Below are positions 35,915-45,096 of a stretch of 64,000 nt of DNA, in pieces. This DNA comes from Salinimicrobium profundisediminis (GTDB lineage: Bacteria; Bacteroidota; Bacteroidia; Flavobacteriales; Flavobacteriaceae). The notes beneath the pieces were generated by a model. It was not told the origin of the DNA. It ran no database searches and saw only the letters and a list, made by a program, of their open reading frames with translations. The stretch lies in contig NZ_JAPJDA010000004.1 in the NCBI RefSeq assembly GCF_026241755.1, positions 62,001 to 126,000 on the forward strand, written 5' to 3'. Position numbers and translations under genes: made by a program. Positions within the stretch are counted from its first letter, which is position 1; each line of letters starts with the position of its first letter.

Positions 35915-36616
35915 ATGATTGAAATCAAAGATTTGCACAAATCCTATAAAACAGGAAGCAATTCCCTGCACGTACTTAAGGGGATAAATTTTAATGTTGC
36001 TGAAGGAGAGCTGGTGTCTATTATGGGCTCTTCTGGCTCGGGCAAATCTACCCTGCTCAACATTCTTGGAATGCTTGATGAGGCCGATAGCGGTACTTAC
36101 AAGCTTGATGGGGTTCCAATTAAAAATCTTAATGAAAAAATTGCAGCCCGGTACCGTAATAAATTTCTCGGCTTTATTTTTCAGTCTTTTAACCTTATCA
36201 ATTATAAAACTGCATTAGATAATGTGGCCCTGCCTCTATATTACCAGGGCATGAAACGCAAAGAGCGAATAGAGAAGGCAATGGCTTATCTCGATAAAGT
36301 AGGGCTTACCCCCTGGGCACAACATCTTCCGAATGAATTATCGGGAGGACAAAAACAACGAGTCGCAATAGCCAGGGCACTGGCAAGTGATCCAAAAGTG
36401 TTACTGGCCGATGAGCCTACCGGTGCGCTTGATACCAAAACCTCTTATGAGGTGATGGATCTTATTCAGAAGATCAATGAAGAGGGGCGTACTATTCTCA
36501 TTGTTACCCACGAACATGATATCGCCGAAATGACAAAACGAATCGTCAACCTTAAAGACGGTTTGATCATAGATGATAAAAAAATAGATCAGGTAAAAGC
36601 ACTGCAGCATGTTTGA
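35915..36616 (+). CDS. ABC transporter ATP-binding protein (MacB/LolD type)
   Basis: ATPase, 233 residues, of a type VII (MacB-like) mechanotransmission exporter. Walker A GSSGSGKST is near residue 38, Q-loop FQSFNLI near 90, signature LSGGQKQRVAIARAL near 141, Walker B LLADEPTGALD near 163, and H-loop THEHD near 197. It is first in a six-gene operon and overlaps the first permease by 8 bases. The family exports lipoproteins, peptides or toxic compounds using an adaptor and TolC; the substrate is not readable here. Confidence 0.95.
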   Translation: MIEIKDLHKSYKTGSNSLHVLKGINFNVAEGELVSIMGSSGSGKSTLLNILGMLDEADSGTYKLDGVPIKNLNEKIAARYRNKFLGFIFQSFNLINYKTALDNVALPLYYQGMKRKERIEKAMAYLDKVGLTPWAQHLPNELSGGQKQRVAIARALASDPKVLLADEPTGALDTKTSYEVMDLIQKINEEGRTILIVTHEHDIAEMTKRIVNLKDGLIIDDKKIDQVKALQHV

Positions 36617-37853
36617 TCTTGAACGTTGGGAAGAAATATTTGATACAATTCGCAAGAACAAACTGCGAACTTTTCTCACAGGCCTCTCGGTAGCCTCGGG
36701 TATTTTTATCCTCGTTATATTATTAGGTTTGGGAGAGGGAATGAAAAATGGTATTTCTTCTGAATTTGAACGGGATGCCTCCAATATCCTGTATATATGG
36801 ACGGGTACTACTTCTGTGGAGTATAAAGGGCTTAATCCCGGGCGCAATATTCGGCTGAAGAATACAGATTTTCAAACCACGGCCCAGAAGTATGAGAATG
36901 AACTGGAATTCAAATCTTCTGTGTACAGGATTTGGAATGGTGTGGTGACCTACAAGAAAGAATCGGGTTCTTATAGAGTTGAAGGAGTGCTGCCCGACTA
37001 CCAGTTTCTTGAGAAGAGCAGTATGACCAAAGGGCGTTACATCAATTATTCCGATCATGACAATTATGAAAAGGTGGTGGTGATTGGAAACAGGGTGAGT
37101 AATGACCTTTTTAAAGAGGTAGATCCTATTGGCAGATACCTCGAGATTTCAGGCATAAATTTTAAAGTAATAGGAGTGTTCACAGATCCAGGGGGAGAGC
37201 GTGAAGAGAGTCGGGTATATGTGCCTTTGTCTACGGGCCAACGTGTCTTCAACGGGCAAAATTACATTAACAACATGGCCTTTACCCTCGAACAAGAGGA
37301 TAATTTTGAAGCAGCTCTTGCCGCCTCCAACAAATTTACTTCAGAATTAGAACAATTCCTGAAAGAGCAGCACAGCATCGCGCCCGAAGATGACAGGGCT
37401 GTGAGCATCAATAATTCTCTCGAGAACATGAAGCGCTTCTACGACCTCATCAATATGATTAAATTTTTCTTTTGGGGTGTGGGTATTTGTACCATTATCG
37501 CAGGAATTGTGGGGGTAAGTAATATCATGCTCATTATTGTAAAGGAACGCACCCGCGAAATAGGTGTAAGAAAGGCTTTGGGAGCAGAACCGCTTTCTAT
37601 AGTCGGAATGATCTTGCATGAATCTATTTTTGTAACTGCCATTGCAGGGCTGGTAGGGCTTATTGGAAGTTTAGCATTGCTCGAACTGGTTGGGCCGCTT
37701 ATAGAGACAAACTTTATATCGAACCCGTCGGTAGATTTTGGAATTGCACTTACTACAGTGGTTATTCTTATAGTTGCCGGAGCATTGGCCGGCTTTTTCC
37801 CTGCTTACAGGGCAGCGAAAATTAAACCTATTGTAGCATTAAGAGATGAGTAA
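36609..37853 (+). CDS. MacB-type ABC transporter permease, first copy
   Basis: FtsX/MacB-type permease, 414 residues, with four helices: one near 18-38 and three near 285-310, 335-365 and 375-400. A large periplasmic domain lies between helix 1 and helix 2. Typical features are NKLRTFLTGLSVASGIFILV at the first helix and GVSNIMLIIVKERTREIGVRKALGA (in part VKERTREIGVRKALGA) at the coupling loop. It is a paralogue of the next gene; together they should form a heterodimer instead of the MacB homodimer. Confidence 0.93.
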   Translation: MFDLERWEEIFDTIRKNKLRTFLTGLSVASGIFILVILLGLGEGMKNGISSEFERDASNILYIWTGTTSVEYKGLNPGRNIRLKNTDFQTTAQKYENELEFKSSVYRIWNGVVTYKKESGSYRVEGVLPDYQFLEKSSMTKGRYINYSDHDNYEKVVVIGNRVSNDLFKEVDPIGRYLEISGINFKVIGVFTDPGGEREESRVYVPLSTGQRVFNGQNYINNMAFTLEQEDNFEAALAASNKFTSELEQFLKEQHSIAPEDDRAVSINNSLENMKRFYDLINMIKFFFWGVGICTIIAGIVGVSNIMLIIVKERTREIGVRKALGAEPLSIVGMILHESIFVTAIAGLVGLIGSLALLELVGPLIETNFISNPSVDFGIALTTVVILIVAGALAGFFPAYRAAKIKPIVALRDE

Positions 37854-37855
37854 GC

Positions 37856-39118
37856 ATGTTTAGTAGAGATAATTGGGATGAGATACTGGAAGCTTTAAGT
37901 GCTAACTGGTTTAGAACCGTACTTACCGCTTTTGGGGTATTGTGGGGAATTTTTATTCTCGTTATACTGCTTGCTGCCGGTAAAGGTTTGGAGAATGGCG
38001 TGAAGCAGGGGTTTGGAGGAATGGCAACCAATTCTATGTTCATGTGGACCCAGGTAACTTCAAAGCCTTATAAAGGCCTGCCTAAAGGAAGAAGATATAA
38101 CTTCAAGATAGATGATGTAGCTGCCATTAAACGGGAAGTGCCAAATATGAGATTTGTTTCTCCCCGTAACCAGCTCGGTGGCTTTGGTGGGGGAAACAAC
38201 GTGACCAGGGGATTAAACACCGGAGCATTTAATGTTTACGGAGATTATCCTGAAATTATTCAGCAGGAACCTATGGATATTACTTCAGGCAGGTTCATTA
38301 ATTATTCCGATATCAATGATAAGCGGAAAGTGGCGGTGATAGGAGAGGGAGTGCGCACTACCCTGTATGAACCGGGAGAAGAGGTACTCGGATCATACAT
38401 CAAGGTTAGTGGGGTGAACTTTATGGTGATTGGCACCTATAAGAAGAAAGGCAATAATGGTAATGCCGAAGAGAATCAAAAACAGATCTACGTTCCTTTT
38501 ACTGCTTTTTCTCAGGCCTTCAACATGGGGAACAATGTGGGGTGGATGGCAATTACCGCACAAGACGGATCATCTATTACAAATCTTAAAGGTGATGTGA
38601 TAGAGGTGATCAAGACCAGGCACTCTATACATCCAGAAGATGACAGGGCAGTAGGGAATTTTGACCTTTTTGAAGAGTTTAATAAGATCAACGGATTGTT
38701 TGTCGCTTTAAAAGGGGTTGCGTATTTCGTCGGAATTCTGGTACTGCTTTCGGGGATTATCGGGATAAGCAATATCATGCTTATTGTAGTTAAAGAACGA
38801 ACAAACGAAATTGGTGTAAGGCGGGCACTGGGTGCAACACCCTGGGCAATAAGAGGGCAAATTCTCATGGAGTCCATTTTTCTAACCATTATCTCAGGTA
38901 TGGCAGGAATTGTATTGGCAACAGGAGTAATAGCACTTGTGAACAAGGCTTTAAGTGGTATGGATACTTCAGAAATGATGTTCCTCAATCCCAGTGTAAA
39001 CCTTGGCGTAGTGATAACAGCTCTCGCTATATTAATAATATCAGGTCTACTGGCCGGTTTGATCCCTGCGCAAAACGCTATCAAGATCAAACCCGTAGAT
39101 GCTTTAAGAACAGAATAG
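37856..39118 (+). CDS. MacB-type ABC transporter permease, second copy
   Basis: 420 residues, same topology as its upstream neighbour: helix 1 near 20-40 (WFRTVLTAFGVLWGIFILVI), periplasmic domain, three C-terminal helices, and a coupling loop VKERTNEIGVRRALGATPWA. The periplasmic domain has a Gly/Asn-rich stretch (RNQLGGFGGGNNVTRG) near 105 not seen in the first copy. It starts 2 bases after the first permease and is followed by the adaptor after 22 bases. Confidence 0.93.
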   Translation: MFSRDNWDEILEALSANWFRTVLTAFGVLWGIFILVILLAAGKGLENGVKQGFGGMATNSMFMWTQVTSKPYKGLPKGRRYNFKIDDVAAIKREVPNMRFVSPRNQLGGFGGGNNVTRGLNTGAFNVYGDYPEIIQQEPMDITSGRFINYSDINDKRKVAVIGEGVRTTLYEPGEEVLGSYIKVSGVNFMVIGTYKKKGNNGNAEENQKQIYVPFTAFSQAFNMGNNVGWMAITAQDGSSITNLKGDVIEVIKTRHSIHPEDDRAVGNFDLFEEFNKINGLFVALKGVAYFVGILVLLSGIIGISNIMLIVVKERTNEIGVRRALGATPWAIRGQILMESIFLTIISGMAGIVLATGVIALVNKALSGMDTSEMMFLNPSVNLGVVITALAILIISGLLAGLIPAQNAIKIKPVDALRTE

Positions 39119-39140
39119 ATTAAAAATAAATAGAAACAGA

Positions 39141-40262
39141 ATGAAAAGAATTGTAACGATCCTGGTCCTGGTGGTAATCGCAGTAGCATTTACCGGAGCG
39201 CTATATTACCTGTATGCCAAAAATCAGGAAGACCCAACTGTTTATGAGACCGAACAGGCTTCAGAAAAAACTATTGTGAAAAAGACAGTGGCTACAGGGA
39301 ATATTGTACCCAAAGAAGAGGTTTTGATTAAACCCAATATTTCAGGGATTATTGAAGAGATCTTTATTGAAGCCGGTGATCGTATACAGGCCGGTGATCA
39401 AATTGCGAAAATACGTGTAATCCCTAATGTTTCATCTCTGCAGAATGCTAAAGATGCAGTGCAAACGGCAAAGATCAACTTTGATAATGAAAAAAGGAAT
39501 TTTGAACGTCAGGAATCACTTTTTGAAAAGGGAGTAATTTCGGCTAATGAATTTGATGATGCCCAGGTAGCGTTTAGAAGGGCAGAACAGAATTATAAAT
39601 CTGCACAACAAAACTATGAGATTGTGCGTACGGGAACAACAAGCGGTTTGGGTACTGCTGCAAATACCCTGATTCGTTCTACAGTAGAAGGAATGGTGTT
39701 AGACGTTCCTGTGAAAGTGGGGAACCAGGTGATTGAAAGTAATAATTTCAATGACGGTACTACTATAGCTGTTCTTGCCGATGTGAATAAAATGATCTTT
39801 GAAGGAAAGGTTGATGAGAGTGAAGTTGGGAAAATAAAAGAAGATCTTCCGCTTGAAGTAACGGTTGGTGCCATTGAAGATAAAACCTTCAAAGCAGTGC
39901 TCGACTATATTGCACCAAAAGGAGTGGAAGAAAACGGGGCTATTCAGTTTGATATCGAAGGAACCCTTGATAAAGCCGATACTACTTTTATTAGAGCTGG
40001 CTTAAGTGCAAATGCTTCCATTATCCTGGCGAAAGCTGAAAATGTGCTGGCTTTAAGGGAGGCGTTGATACAATTTGATCCTAAAACACAAGAGCCTTTT
40101 GTTGAAGTAGCTACCGGAGACCAGCAATTTGAACGCAGGGATGTGGAGTTGGGAGTGAGTGACGGCATCTTTGTAGAAATTAAAGACGGCATTACCGAAA
40201 ACGACAAAATTAAAGTTTGGAACCAGCTAAAACCGGTTAATCCTACTGCACAAGTGCAATAG
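39141..40262 (+). CDS. Periplasmic adaptor (HlyD/RND type), first of two
   Basis: Membrane fusion protein, 373 residues, linking the inner-membrane exporter to TolC. One N-terminal helix (about 3-24) is followed by a lipoyl half (GNIVPKEEVLIKPNISGIIEEI), an alpha-helical hairpin (about 95-160) with the RLS-like FEKGVISANEFDDAQ, the second lipoyl half, and beta-barrel and membrane-proximal domains. It groups with MacA-like adaptors by order and neighbourhood. Followed by TolC after 59 bases. Confidence 0.92.
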   Translation: MKRIVTILVLVVIAVAFTGALYYLYAKNQEDPTVYETEQASEKTIVKKTVATGNIVPKEEVLIKPNISGIIEEIFIEAGDRIQAGDQIAKIRVIPNVSSLQNAKDAVQTAKINFDNEKRNFERQESLFEKGVISANEFDDAQVAFRRAEQNYKSAQQNYEIVRTGTTSGLGTAANTLIRSTVEGMVLDVPVKVGNQVIESNNFNDGTTIAVLADVNKMIFEGKVDESEVGKIKEDLPLEVTVGAIEDKTFKAVLDYIAPKGVEENGAIQFDIEGTLDKADTTFIRAGLSANASIILAKAENVLALREALIQFDPKTQEPFVEVATGDQQFERRDVELGVSDGIFVEIKDGITENDKIKVWNQLKPVNPTAQVQ

Positions 40263-40321
40263 ATTGTTTGCTGCTGTAACAAAAACGGTTCTTACAAGAC
40301 TTACATTTTACAACTACAATT

Positions 40322-41758
40322 ATGAAAAGATTTTTATTGACTGCAGTTTTCCTTTCTTCTTCCTTTTTTGGTTTTTCACAACAAAAGGAATGGACACTTC
40401 AGGAATGTATAGAGTACGCACTTGAGAATAATATAAGCGTTAAACAGTCTCAGCTTGATGTCGATCTGGCCGATATTCAGATTTCTGATGCCTTCGGAAA
40501 TTTTCTGCCTTCAGTTAATGGGTCGGCTTCCAATTCCTGGAATACAGGTCTTACCCAAAATGTAACAACCGGAATTCTTCAGACGCAAACTACCCGAAAC
40601 TTTTCCGCAGGAGTAACAGCGGGATTGACCTTGTTTGACGGTCTTAGGAATTTTAAGCAGTACCAGTACGCTAAAATGGCAAAACTGGCCAGTGAATATT
40701 CCCTGGAGCAAATGAAAGATGATATTGCTTTGTTTGTGGCCAATGCTTACTTACAGGTGCTTTTCAACAAAGAAAATCTAAAAGTGATCCAGTCTCAGCA
40801 CCAAATTACCCTTGAGCAGCTTGAGAGAGCTGAAGCACTGGTAGAGGCAGGTTCTTTACCACGGGGGGACTTACTTGAGATTAAAGCAACTTCTGCCAGT
40901 GAGGTACAGCGAATGATTGTTGCAGAAAACCAAATAGAAATCTCCTTGATCGCTCTCGCCCAAACCCTGCTTATAAAAGATTACGAGAACTTTGATATCG
41001 CCGAAAGGGATTATGATGTCTTTGGAAATGAGATACTGGATGTTCCGGTGTCTGAAGTCATTGAAGCTGCCGAAGAAGAGCGTTATGAAGTAAAAGTGGC
41101 CGAGATGAACACCGAACTCGCAAAAAAAGAGGTTGAAATAGCTCGTGGGGCCTACTGGCCTACGCTAAATGCTTTTTTTAACTATAATACCCGTGAGTCG
41201 GGTGCCGGGAGGTTTGTTTCTGCAGGTCTCGATCCCGATGAGCCCTATCGTCAAATAGGTTTTGTAGAGAGTACTGAAGAAATTGTTGTGGCGCCAAACA
41301 TGGTGAGTGAATTAGGAAACCCGCTCCCATTTTTTGAACAGCTACAGTTGAATGATGGAATCTCTTATGGGGTACAGCTCAATGTGCCGTTATTTAACGG
41401 GTTTTCTACCCGTAACCAGGTCAAAAGAAGTGAAGTGAACGTGCTGAGGGCTGAATACCAGATGGAGCAGACTAAACTCGACCTGGAAGCAAACGTTTAC
41501 CAGGCCTATACCGATGCCCGTGGTGCTTTAAAAGCTTACGAAGCTGCACTGGTGGCCCGGGAGGCACAGCAGCTGGCTTACGAGTATGCTACAGAACGCT
41601 ACAATGTTGGGATGACCAACGCTTTTGACTTTAGTCAGGCAAAATTCAATCTTGAAAATGCCGAAAGCGAAGTAGTAAGGACCAAATACGATTATATTTT
41701 TAAATTAAAAGTGCTGGAACTATATTTTGGAGTGCCCATCACAGACCTTAAATTCTAA
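40322..41758 (+). CDS. TolC family outer-membrane efflux protein
   Basis: 478 residues with a signal peptide (KRFLLTAVFLSSSFFGFSQ). Two repeats of the TolC helical-barrel pattern follow, beginning WTLQECIEYALENNISVKQ and VEIARGAYWPTLNAFFNY, with GVQLNVPLFNGFSTRNQVKRSE in the second repeat (in part VPLFNGFSTRNQV). It forms the trimeric outer-membrane channel of the exporter. It lies between the two adaptor genes, with 3 bases before the second. Confidence 0.94.
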   Translation: MKRFLLTAVFLSSSFFGFSQQKEWTLQECIEYALENNISVKQSQLDVDLADIQISDAFGNFLPSVNGSASNSWNTGLTQNVTTGILQTQTTRNFSAGVTAGLTLFDGLRNFKQYQYAKMAKLASEYSLEQMKDDIALFVANAYLQVLFNKENLKVIQSQHQITLEQLERAEALVEAGSLPRGDLLEIKATSASEVQRMIVAENQIEISLIALAQTLLIKDYENFDIAERDYDVFGNEILDVPVSEVIEAAEEERYEVKVAEMNTELAKKEVEIARGAYWPTLNAFFNYNTRESGAGRFVSAGLDPDEPYRQIGFVESTEEIVVAPNMVSELGNPLPFFEQLQLNDGISYGVQLNVPLFNGFSTRNQVKRSEVNVLRAEYQMEQTKLDLEANVYQAYTDARGALKAYEAALVAREAQQLAYEYATERYNVGMTNAFDFSQAKFNLENAESEVVRTKYDYIFKLKVLELYFGVPITDLKF

Positions 41759-41761
41759 ATA

Positions 41762-43021
41762 ATGAAGAAGAAGACTATTTATATTATTGTTGGAATTGCC
41801 GTAGTTGTAATTGTTCTGCTCGTAGTAGGTAAAAAAGCAGGTTGGTTTGGCAAGTCGGGAAATTTCAAAGAAGTTGAGGTTACCGAGGTGCAGAGGTTTG
41901 ATGTTATTGAAAAAGTTTCGGCCACAGGTAAGATCCAGCCCGAGGTTGAGGTCAAACTTTCTTCGGAAGTTTCAGGAGAGATCATTGAACTTCCGGTAGT
42001 AGAAGGGCAGCAGGTAGAAAAAGGAGATTTGCTGGTGCGGGTAAATCCTGAAATATACCAGTCTAACCTTGAACGGGTGCGCGCCGGACTTCAAAATGTA
42101 AGATCAAGCCTGTCACAGGCAGAAGCTTCTTTAAAAGAAGCGGAATCTAATTACCAGCGAAATCAAAGTCTGTTTGAGAAAGGAATAATCTCCAAAGCAG
42201 AATGGGACAGGATTGTTTCGGCTTATGAAGTAGCCCAGGCCAACAGGCAGGCTGCTTTTTACAGTGTGCGTAGTGCTGAAGCCAGCGTGAACGAGGCTGT
42301 TGAAAACCTGGGGCGAACCAATATTTATGCTCCTATGAGCGGAACTATTTCATCTCTTGATGCCGAGCTGGGGGAAAGAGTTGTAGGTACCCAGCAAATG
42401 GCAGGGACCGAAATATTGAGAGTGGCCGATCTTAGCGACATGGAAGTGGAAGTAGATGTGAATGAGAACGATATTGTAAAAGTTTCTATTGGTGACTCTA
42501 CTATAGTTGAGGTAGACGCATATCTCAAACAGGAATTCAAAGGTGTGGTGACTGAAATTTCAAATTCGGCCAATGCTACAGCAACTGCCGACCAGGTGAC
42601 CAACTTTAAGGTAAAGGTGCGGATTGTAAAAGAATCTTATGACCATTTGCTTGAAGGAAAACCCGAGAATTTTTCCCCTTTTAGACCCGGAATGACCGCC
42701 ACGGTAGATATTATTACCAATAGACGCGATGATGTTATTGCTGTGCCCATAAGTGCAGTAGTTGTAAAAGCCGATACCAGTGCAGGCAGCCGCAACAACA
42801 GTGAAGAAAAGGTTTTAGAAGAGCTTTTTGAAACAGTGTACGTTAAAGAAGGTGATGAGGCGAAGGTGCGCGTTGTAGAAACAGGAATACAGGATGATTC
42901 CAGGATTGAGATCAAAGAAGGTCTTGAAACCGGGGAAATGGTTATTACAGGACCTTATAACACCGTGACCAAAATTCTTAAACCCGGAGATAAGGTAGAA
43001 GTGAAGGGGGAAAAAGAATAA
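41762..43021 (+). CDS. Periplasmic adaptor (HlyD/RND type), second of two
   Basis: 419 residues, one N-terminal helix (about 4-25), lipoyl halves (ATGKIQPEVEVKLSSEVSGE and NIYAPMSGTISSLDAELGER), and a helical hairpin with FEKGIISKAEWDRIVSAYE (about 135-153). A poorly conserved insert (KADTSAGSRNNSEEKVLEEL) lies near 340. It belongs to the same family as the first adaptor but is clearly diverged. Two adaptors around a single TolC with two permeases suggests either a mixed hexameric adaptor or alternative assemblies. Last gene of the operon. Confidence 0.92.
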   Translation: MKKKTIYIIVGIAVVVIVLLVVGKKAGWFGKSGNFKEVEVTEVQRFDVIEKVSATGKIQPEVEVKLSSEVSGEIIELPVVEGQQVEKGDLLVRVNPEIYQSNLERVRAGLQNVRSSLSQAEASLKEAESNYQRNQSLFEKGIISKAEWDRIVSAYEVAQANRQAAFYSVRSAEASVNEAVENLGRTNIYAPMSGTISSLDAELGERVVGTQQMAGTEILRVADLSDMEVEVDVNENDIVKVSIGDSTIVEVDAYLKQEFKGVVTEISNSANATATADQVTNFKVKVRIVKESYDHLLEGKPENFSPFRPGMTATVDIITNRRDDVIAVPISAVVVKADTSAGSRNNSEEKVLEELFETVYVKEGDEAKVRVVETGIQDDSRIEIKEGLETGEMVITGPYNTVTKILKPGDKVEVKGEKE

Positions 43022-43038
43022 TTTCTTACCTTTCGGCC

Positions 43039-43695
43039 GTGATTCTATGTATTGAAACAGCTACCACAAATTGTTCGGTAGCGCTGGAAAATAAAGGGAA
43101 GTTGCTGGCTTTGAAAGAAGATTACAGCAATAATTATTCGCATGCCGAAAGGTTACACCTTTTTATCGAAGAGATTCTTCGGGAAAATGAGGTAGGCGCG
43201 CGCGATCTGGATGCCATTGCCGTAAGTAAAGGTCCGGGTTCCTATACGGGCCTTAGAATTGGAGTTTCGGCCGCTAAAGGGCTCTGCTTTGCCCTGGAGC
43301 TGCCGTTGATCTCTATTCCTACCCTAAGGTCCTTGGCTTTGCAGGTAAAACAGGAAAAAGACGGCTTCATTATTCCCCTTTTAGACGCCCGAAGAATGGA
43401 AGTCTATACCGCCGGGTTTACCGCCGATTACCGAAAAGTTTTTGACACCCGCGCACAGATCCTTGCTCCCGATTCTTTTTCGAAGTACCTGGAGAATGCT
43501 GCTGTTACTTTTATAGGAAGTGGAGTCGAAAAATTCAGCAAGATTTGTGAACATCCCAATGCTACTTTTATTAAAGGTAAATTACCATCAGCTTCAAAGA
43601 TGGTATCACTTGCTTCAGAAAAATTTCAGAAACAAAAGTTTGAAGATGTAGCTTACTTTGAGCCGTACTATCTCAAAGACTTCATGGCAGGATAG
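43039..43695 (+). CDS. tsaB: tRNA threonylcarbamoyladenosine synthesis protein TsaB
   Basis: 218 residues. Partner of TsaD and TsaE in making the universal t6A base at position 37 of ANN-decoding tRNAs. ASKHA-fold features are present: ILCIETATTNCSVALE at the N-terminus and VSKGPGSYTGLRIGVSAAKG near 60 (in part GPGSYTGLRIG). The start is GTG at 43039, 17 bases after the exporter operon; TACCTTTC at 43027, one base off the -7 consensus, would give a nearly leaderless transcript. It is convergent with mscS, with a long hairpin between. Confidence 0.94.
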   Translation: MILCIETATTNCSVALENKGKLLALKEDYSNNYSHAERLHLFIEEILRENEVGARDLDAIAVSKGPGSYTGLRIGVSAAKGLCFALELPLISIPTLRSLALQVKQEKDGFIIPLLDARRMEVYTAGFTADYRKVFDTRAQILAPDSFSKYLENAAVTFIGSGVEKFSKICEHPNATFIKGKLPSASKMVSLASEKFQKQKFEDVAYFEPYYLKDFMAG

Positions 43696-43716
43696 GTTCA
43701 AAATTTACTGTTGAAG

Positions 43717-43768
43717 GTTTATGGTTTGTAGTTTAAAGAAAAAAAATTCTAAACTACAAACCATAAAC
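43717..43768. repeat. Long inverted repeat between convergent tsaB and mscS
   Basis: Perfect 19-bp arms, GTTTATGGTTTGTAGTTTA (43717-43735) and its complement (43750-43768), with a 14-base A-rich loop. It sits in the 93-base gap between convergent genes, so it may terminate both transcripts, although neither side has a long T-tract directly after the stem. The arm sequence also looks like a dispersed flavobacterial repeat (recollection, not shown here). Confidence 0.65.
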
Positions 43769-43788
43769 TTAAGGACCGCAAGTCTCTC

Positions 43789-44637
43789 CTATAAACTACT
43801 CTGCTCTTCCTTACTGTGGTTGAAAAAATGCACATCGCGCTGTGGGAATGGTATGGAGATTCCTGCCGCTTCAAGTCGTGTTTTTGCCTCTTCAATAGTA
43901 TACCAGTGACGGTCCCAAAAAACGTCATTTTTGGCCCAGAACCTCACCGAAAGATTTACAGCACTGTCGGCTAGCTCGGTCACTACTACTGCCGGGGCAG
44001 GATCTTCAAGAATGTCTTCCTGTTCTTTAAGTAAGTCCATGAGAACATCTTTGGCCAGTTTTATGTTGCTGTCGTAGGAGATGCCTATAGTAATAGTGTC
44101 CCTTCTTTTATCTTCGGCCGAATAGTTAATGATATTCTCATTAGAAAGTTCCCCATTGGGAATAATAGCCAGTTGATTGCCAAAGGTGTTGAGCTTTGTG
44201 TAGAACATGGAAATATCCTTTACACTTCCAGAAATGCCGTTGACTTCAATCCAGTCGCCCAACCTGAAGGGCTTTAACAATAGTATCAAAACTCCACCTG
44301 CGAAATTTGAAAGTGATCCCTGCAGTGCAAGACCTATAGCCAAACCTGCGGCCCCTAAAATGGCAATAAATGAGGTGGTTTCTATGCCTAGCATTCCTAC
44401 CACACTTATTAATAAAAGAACCAGTAGTATACCATTGGCAAGGTTGAGCAGGAATTTTACAAGTGCAGGATCGTGATTGCTTTTCTGAAAAATTCTTTTT
44501 AGGTAGCGAATAACTATTTTTATAAGCCACCACCCAATAACGAGCCAGAGTAAGGCACCGAGTAAATCGGGTAAAAAAGCAATAAATTTTTCAAGGTATT
44601 CTTTAGATATGCTCTTAAGATTGGTAATTTCTTCCAT
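43789..44637 (-). CDS. Small-conductance mechanosensitive channel (MscS family)
   Basis: 282 residues. It releases solutes under membrane tension. Three helices: about 22-45, 62-85, and the pore helix TM3 (AILGAAGLAIGLALQGSLSNFAGGVLILLLKPF, in part GLAIGLALQGSLSNFAGG, near 94-111). The beta domain follows (FRLGDWIEVNGISGSVKDI), then the C-terminal alpha/beta domain. The length is that of E. coli MscS. Single-gene unit on the minus strand. Confidence 0.94.
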   Translation of the reverse strand: MEEITNLKSISKEYLEKFIAFLPDLLGALLWLVIGWWLIKIVIRYLKRIFQKSNHDPALVKFLLNLANGILLVLLLISVVGMLGIETTSFIAILGAAGLAIGLALQGSLSNFAGGVLILLLKPFRLGDWIEVNGISGSVKDISMFYTKLNTFGNQLAIIPNGELSNENIINYSAEDKRRDTITIGISYDSNIKLAKDVLMDLLKEQEDILEDPAPAVVVTELADSAVNLSVRFWAKNDVFWDRHWYTIEEAKTRLEAAGISIPFPQRDVHFFNHSKEEQSSL

Positions 44638-44741
44638 TTAAAAAACTATTTGCTGCAAAGGTGAAAGAATCAGCCATTTTATTGCGTATAGGGAATGTTA
44701 AAATACTGCAAAGAAAATCGCTCCAGGTCATCTTAAACAAA

Positions 44742-44866
44742 GAAGCTGTCTTAAAATCCTTTTTTTGTCTACCTATTCATTTAGGTTCTATGACTTCTGA
44801 AAAAAATCAGAGGTATAAGATTCTGAAATAACTTCAGAATGACATTTTTACTTTTAAGACAGCTTC
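44742..44866. mobile_element. MITE-like element with 15-bp terminal inverted repeats
   Basis: Perfect 15-bp terminal inverted repeats, GAAGCTGTCTTAAAA (44742-44756) and TTTTAAGACAGCTTC (44852-44866), enclosing 95 bases without an ORF. Internal smaller hairpins are present, such as ATTCTGAA/TTCAGAAT near 44820-44840. No clear target-site duplication was found by eye. It fills most of the 255-base gap between mscS and the dodecin gene, where otherwise nothing is seen. It could also be a REP-type sequence. Confidence 0.5.
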
Positions 44867-44892
44867 AGTTAACTAATTAAACCAGACCTTTC

Positions 44893-45096
44893 TTAGGCCT
44901 CTACTTCAAAAGTGATCTTCACTATCACCCGGTAGTCTGTAATACTATCACCTTTAACATTGGCGTTTTGTTCTTTTACGTAAACAGATTTTATATTCTT
45001 TACAGATTTTGATGCAGTTTTAACTGCATTTTTTACAGCTTCTTCCCAACTCTTTTCAGAGTTTGCCATAATTTCAATTACTTTCATTACCGCCAT
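44893..45096 (-). CDS. Dodecin family flavin-binding protein
   Basis: 67 residues, normal for dodecin, a dodecameric flavin-storage protein. MAVMKVIEIMANSEKSWEEAVKNAV has the family pattern, with the tryptophan at about residue 17 that stacks on flavin (in part SEKSWEEAVKNAV). The remaining beta-strands (VKNIKSVYVKEQNANVKGD and DYRVIVKITFEVEA) are complete. No neighbour explains its role. No clear -7 box was seen upstream. Confidence 0.94.
   Translation of the reverse strand: MAVMKVIEIMANSEKSWEEAVKNAVKTASKSVKNIKSVYVKEQNANVKGDSITDYRVIVKITFEVEA

Noticed and set aside
38512-39189. Minus-strand open frame of 225 codons over the second permease
   Set aside because: Shadow of a conserved ABC permease; composition is that of reverse-complemented membrane codons.
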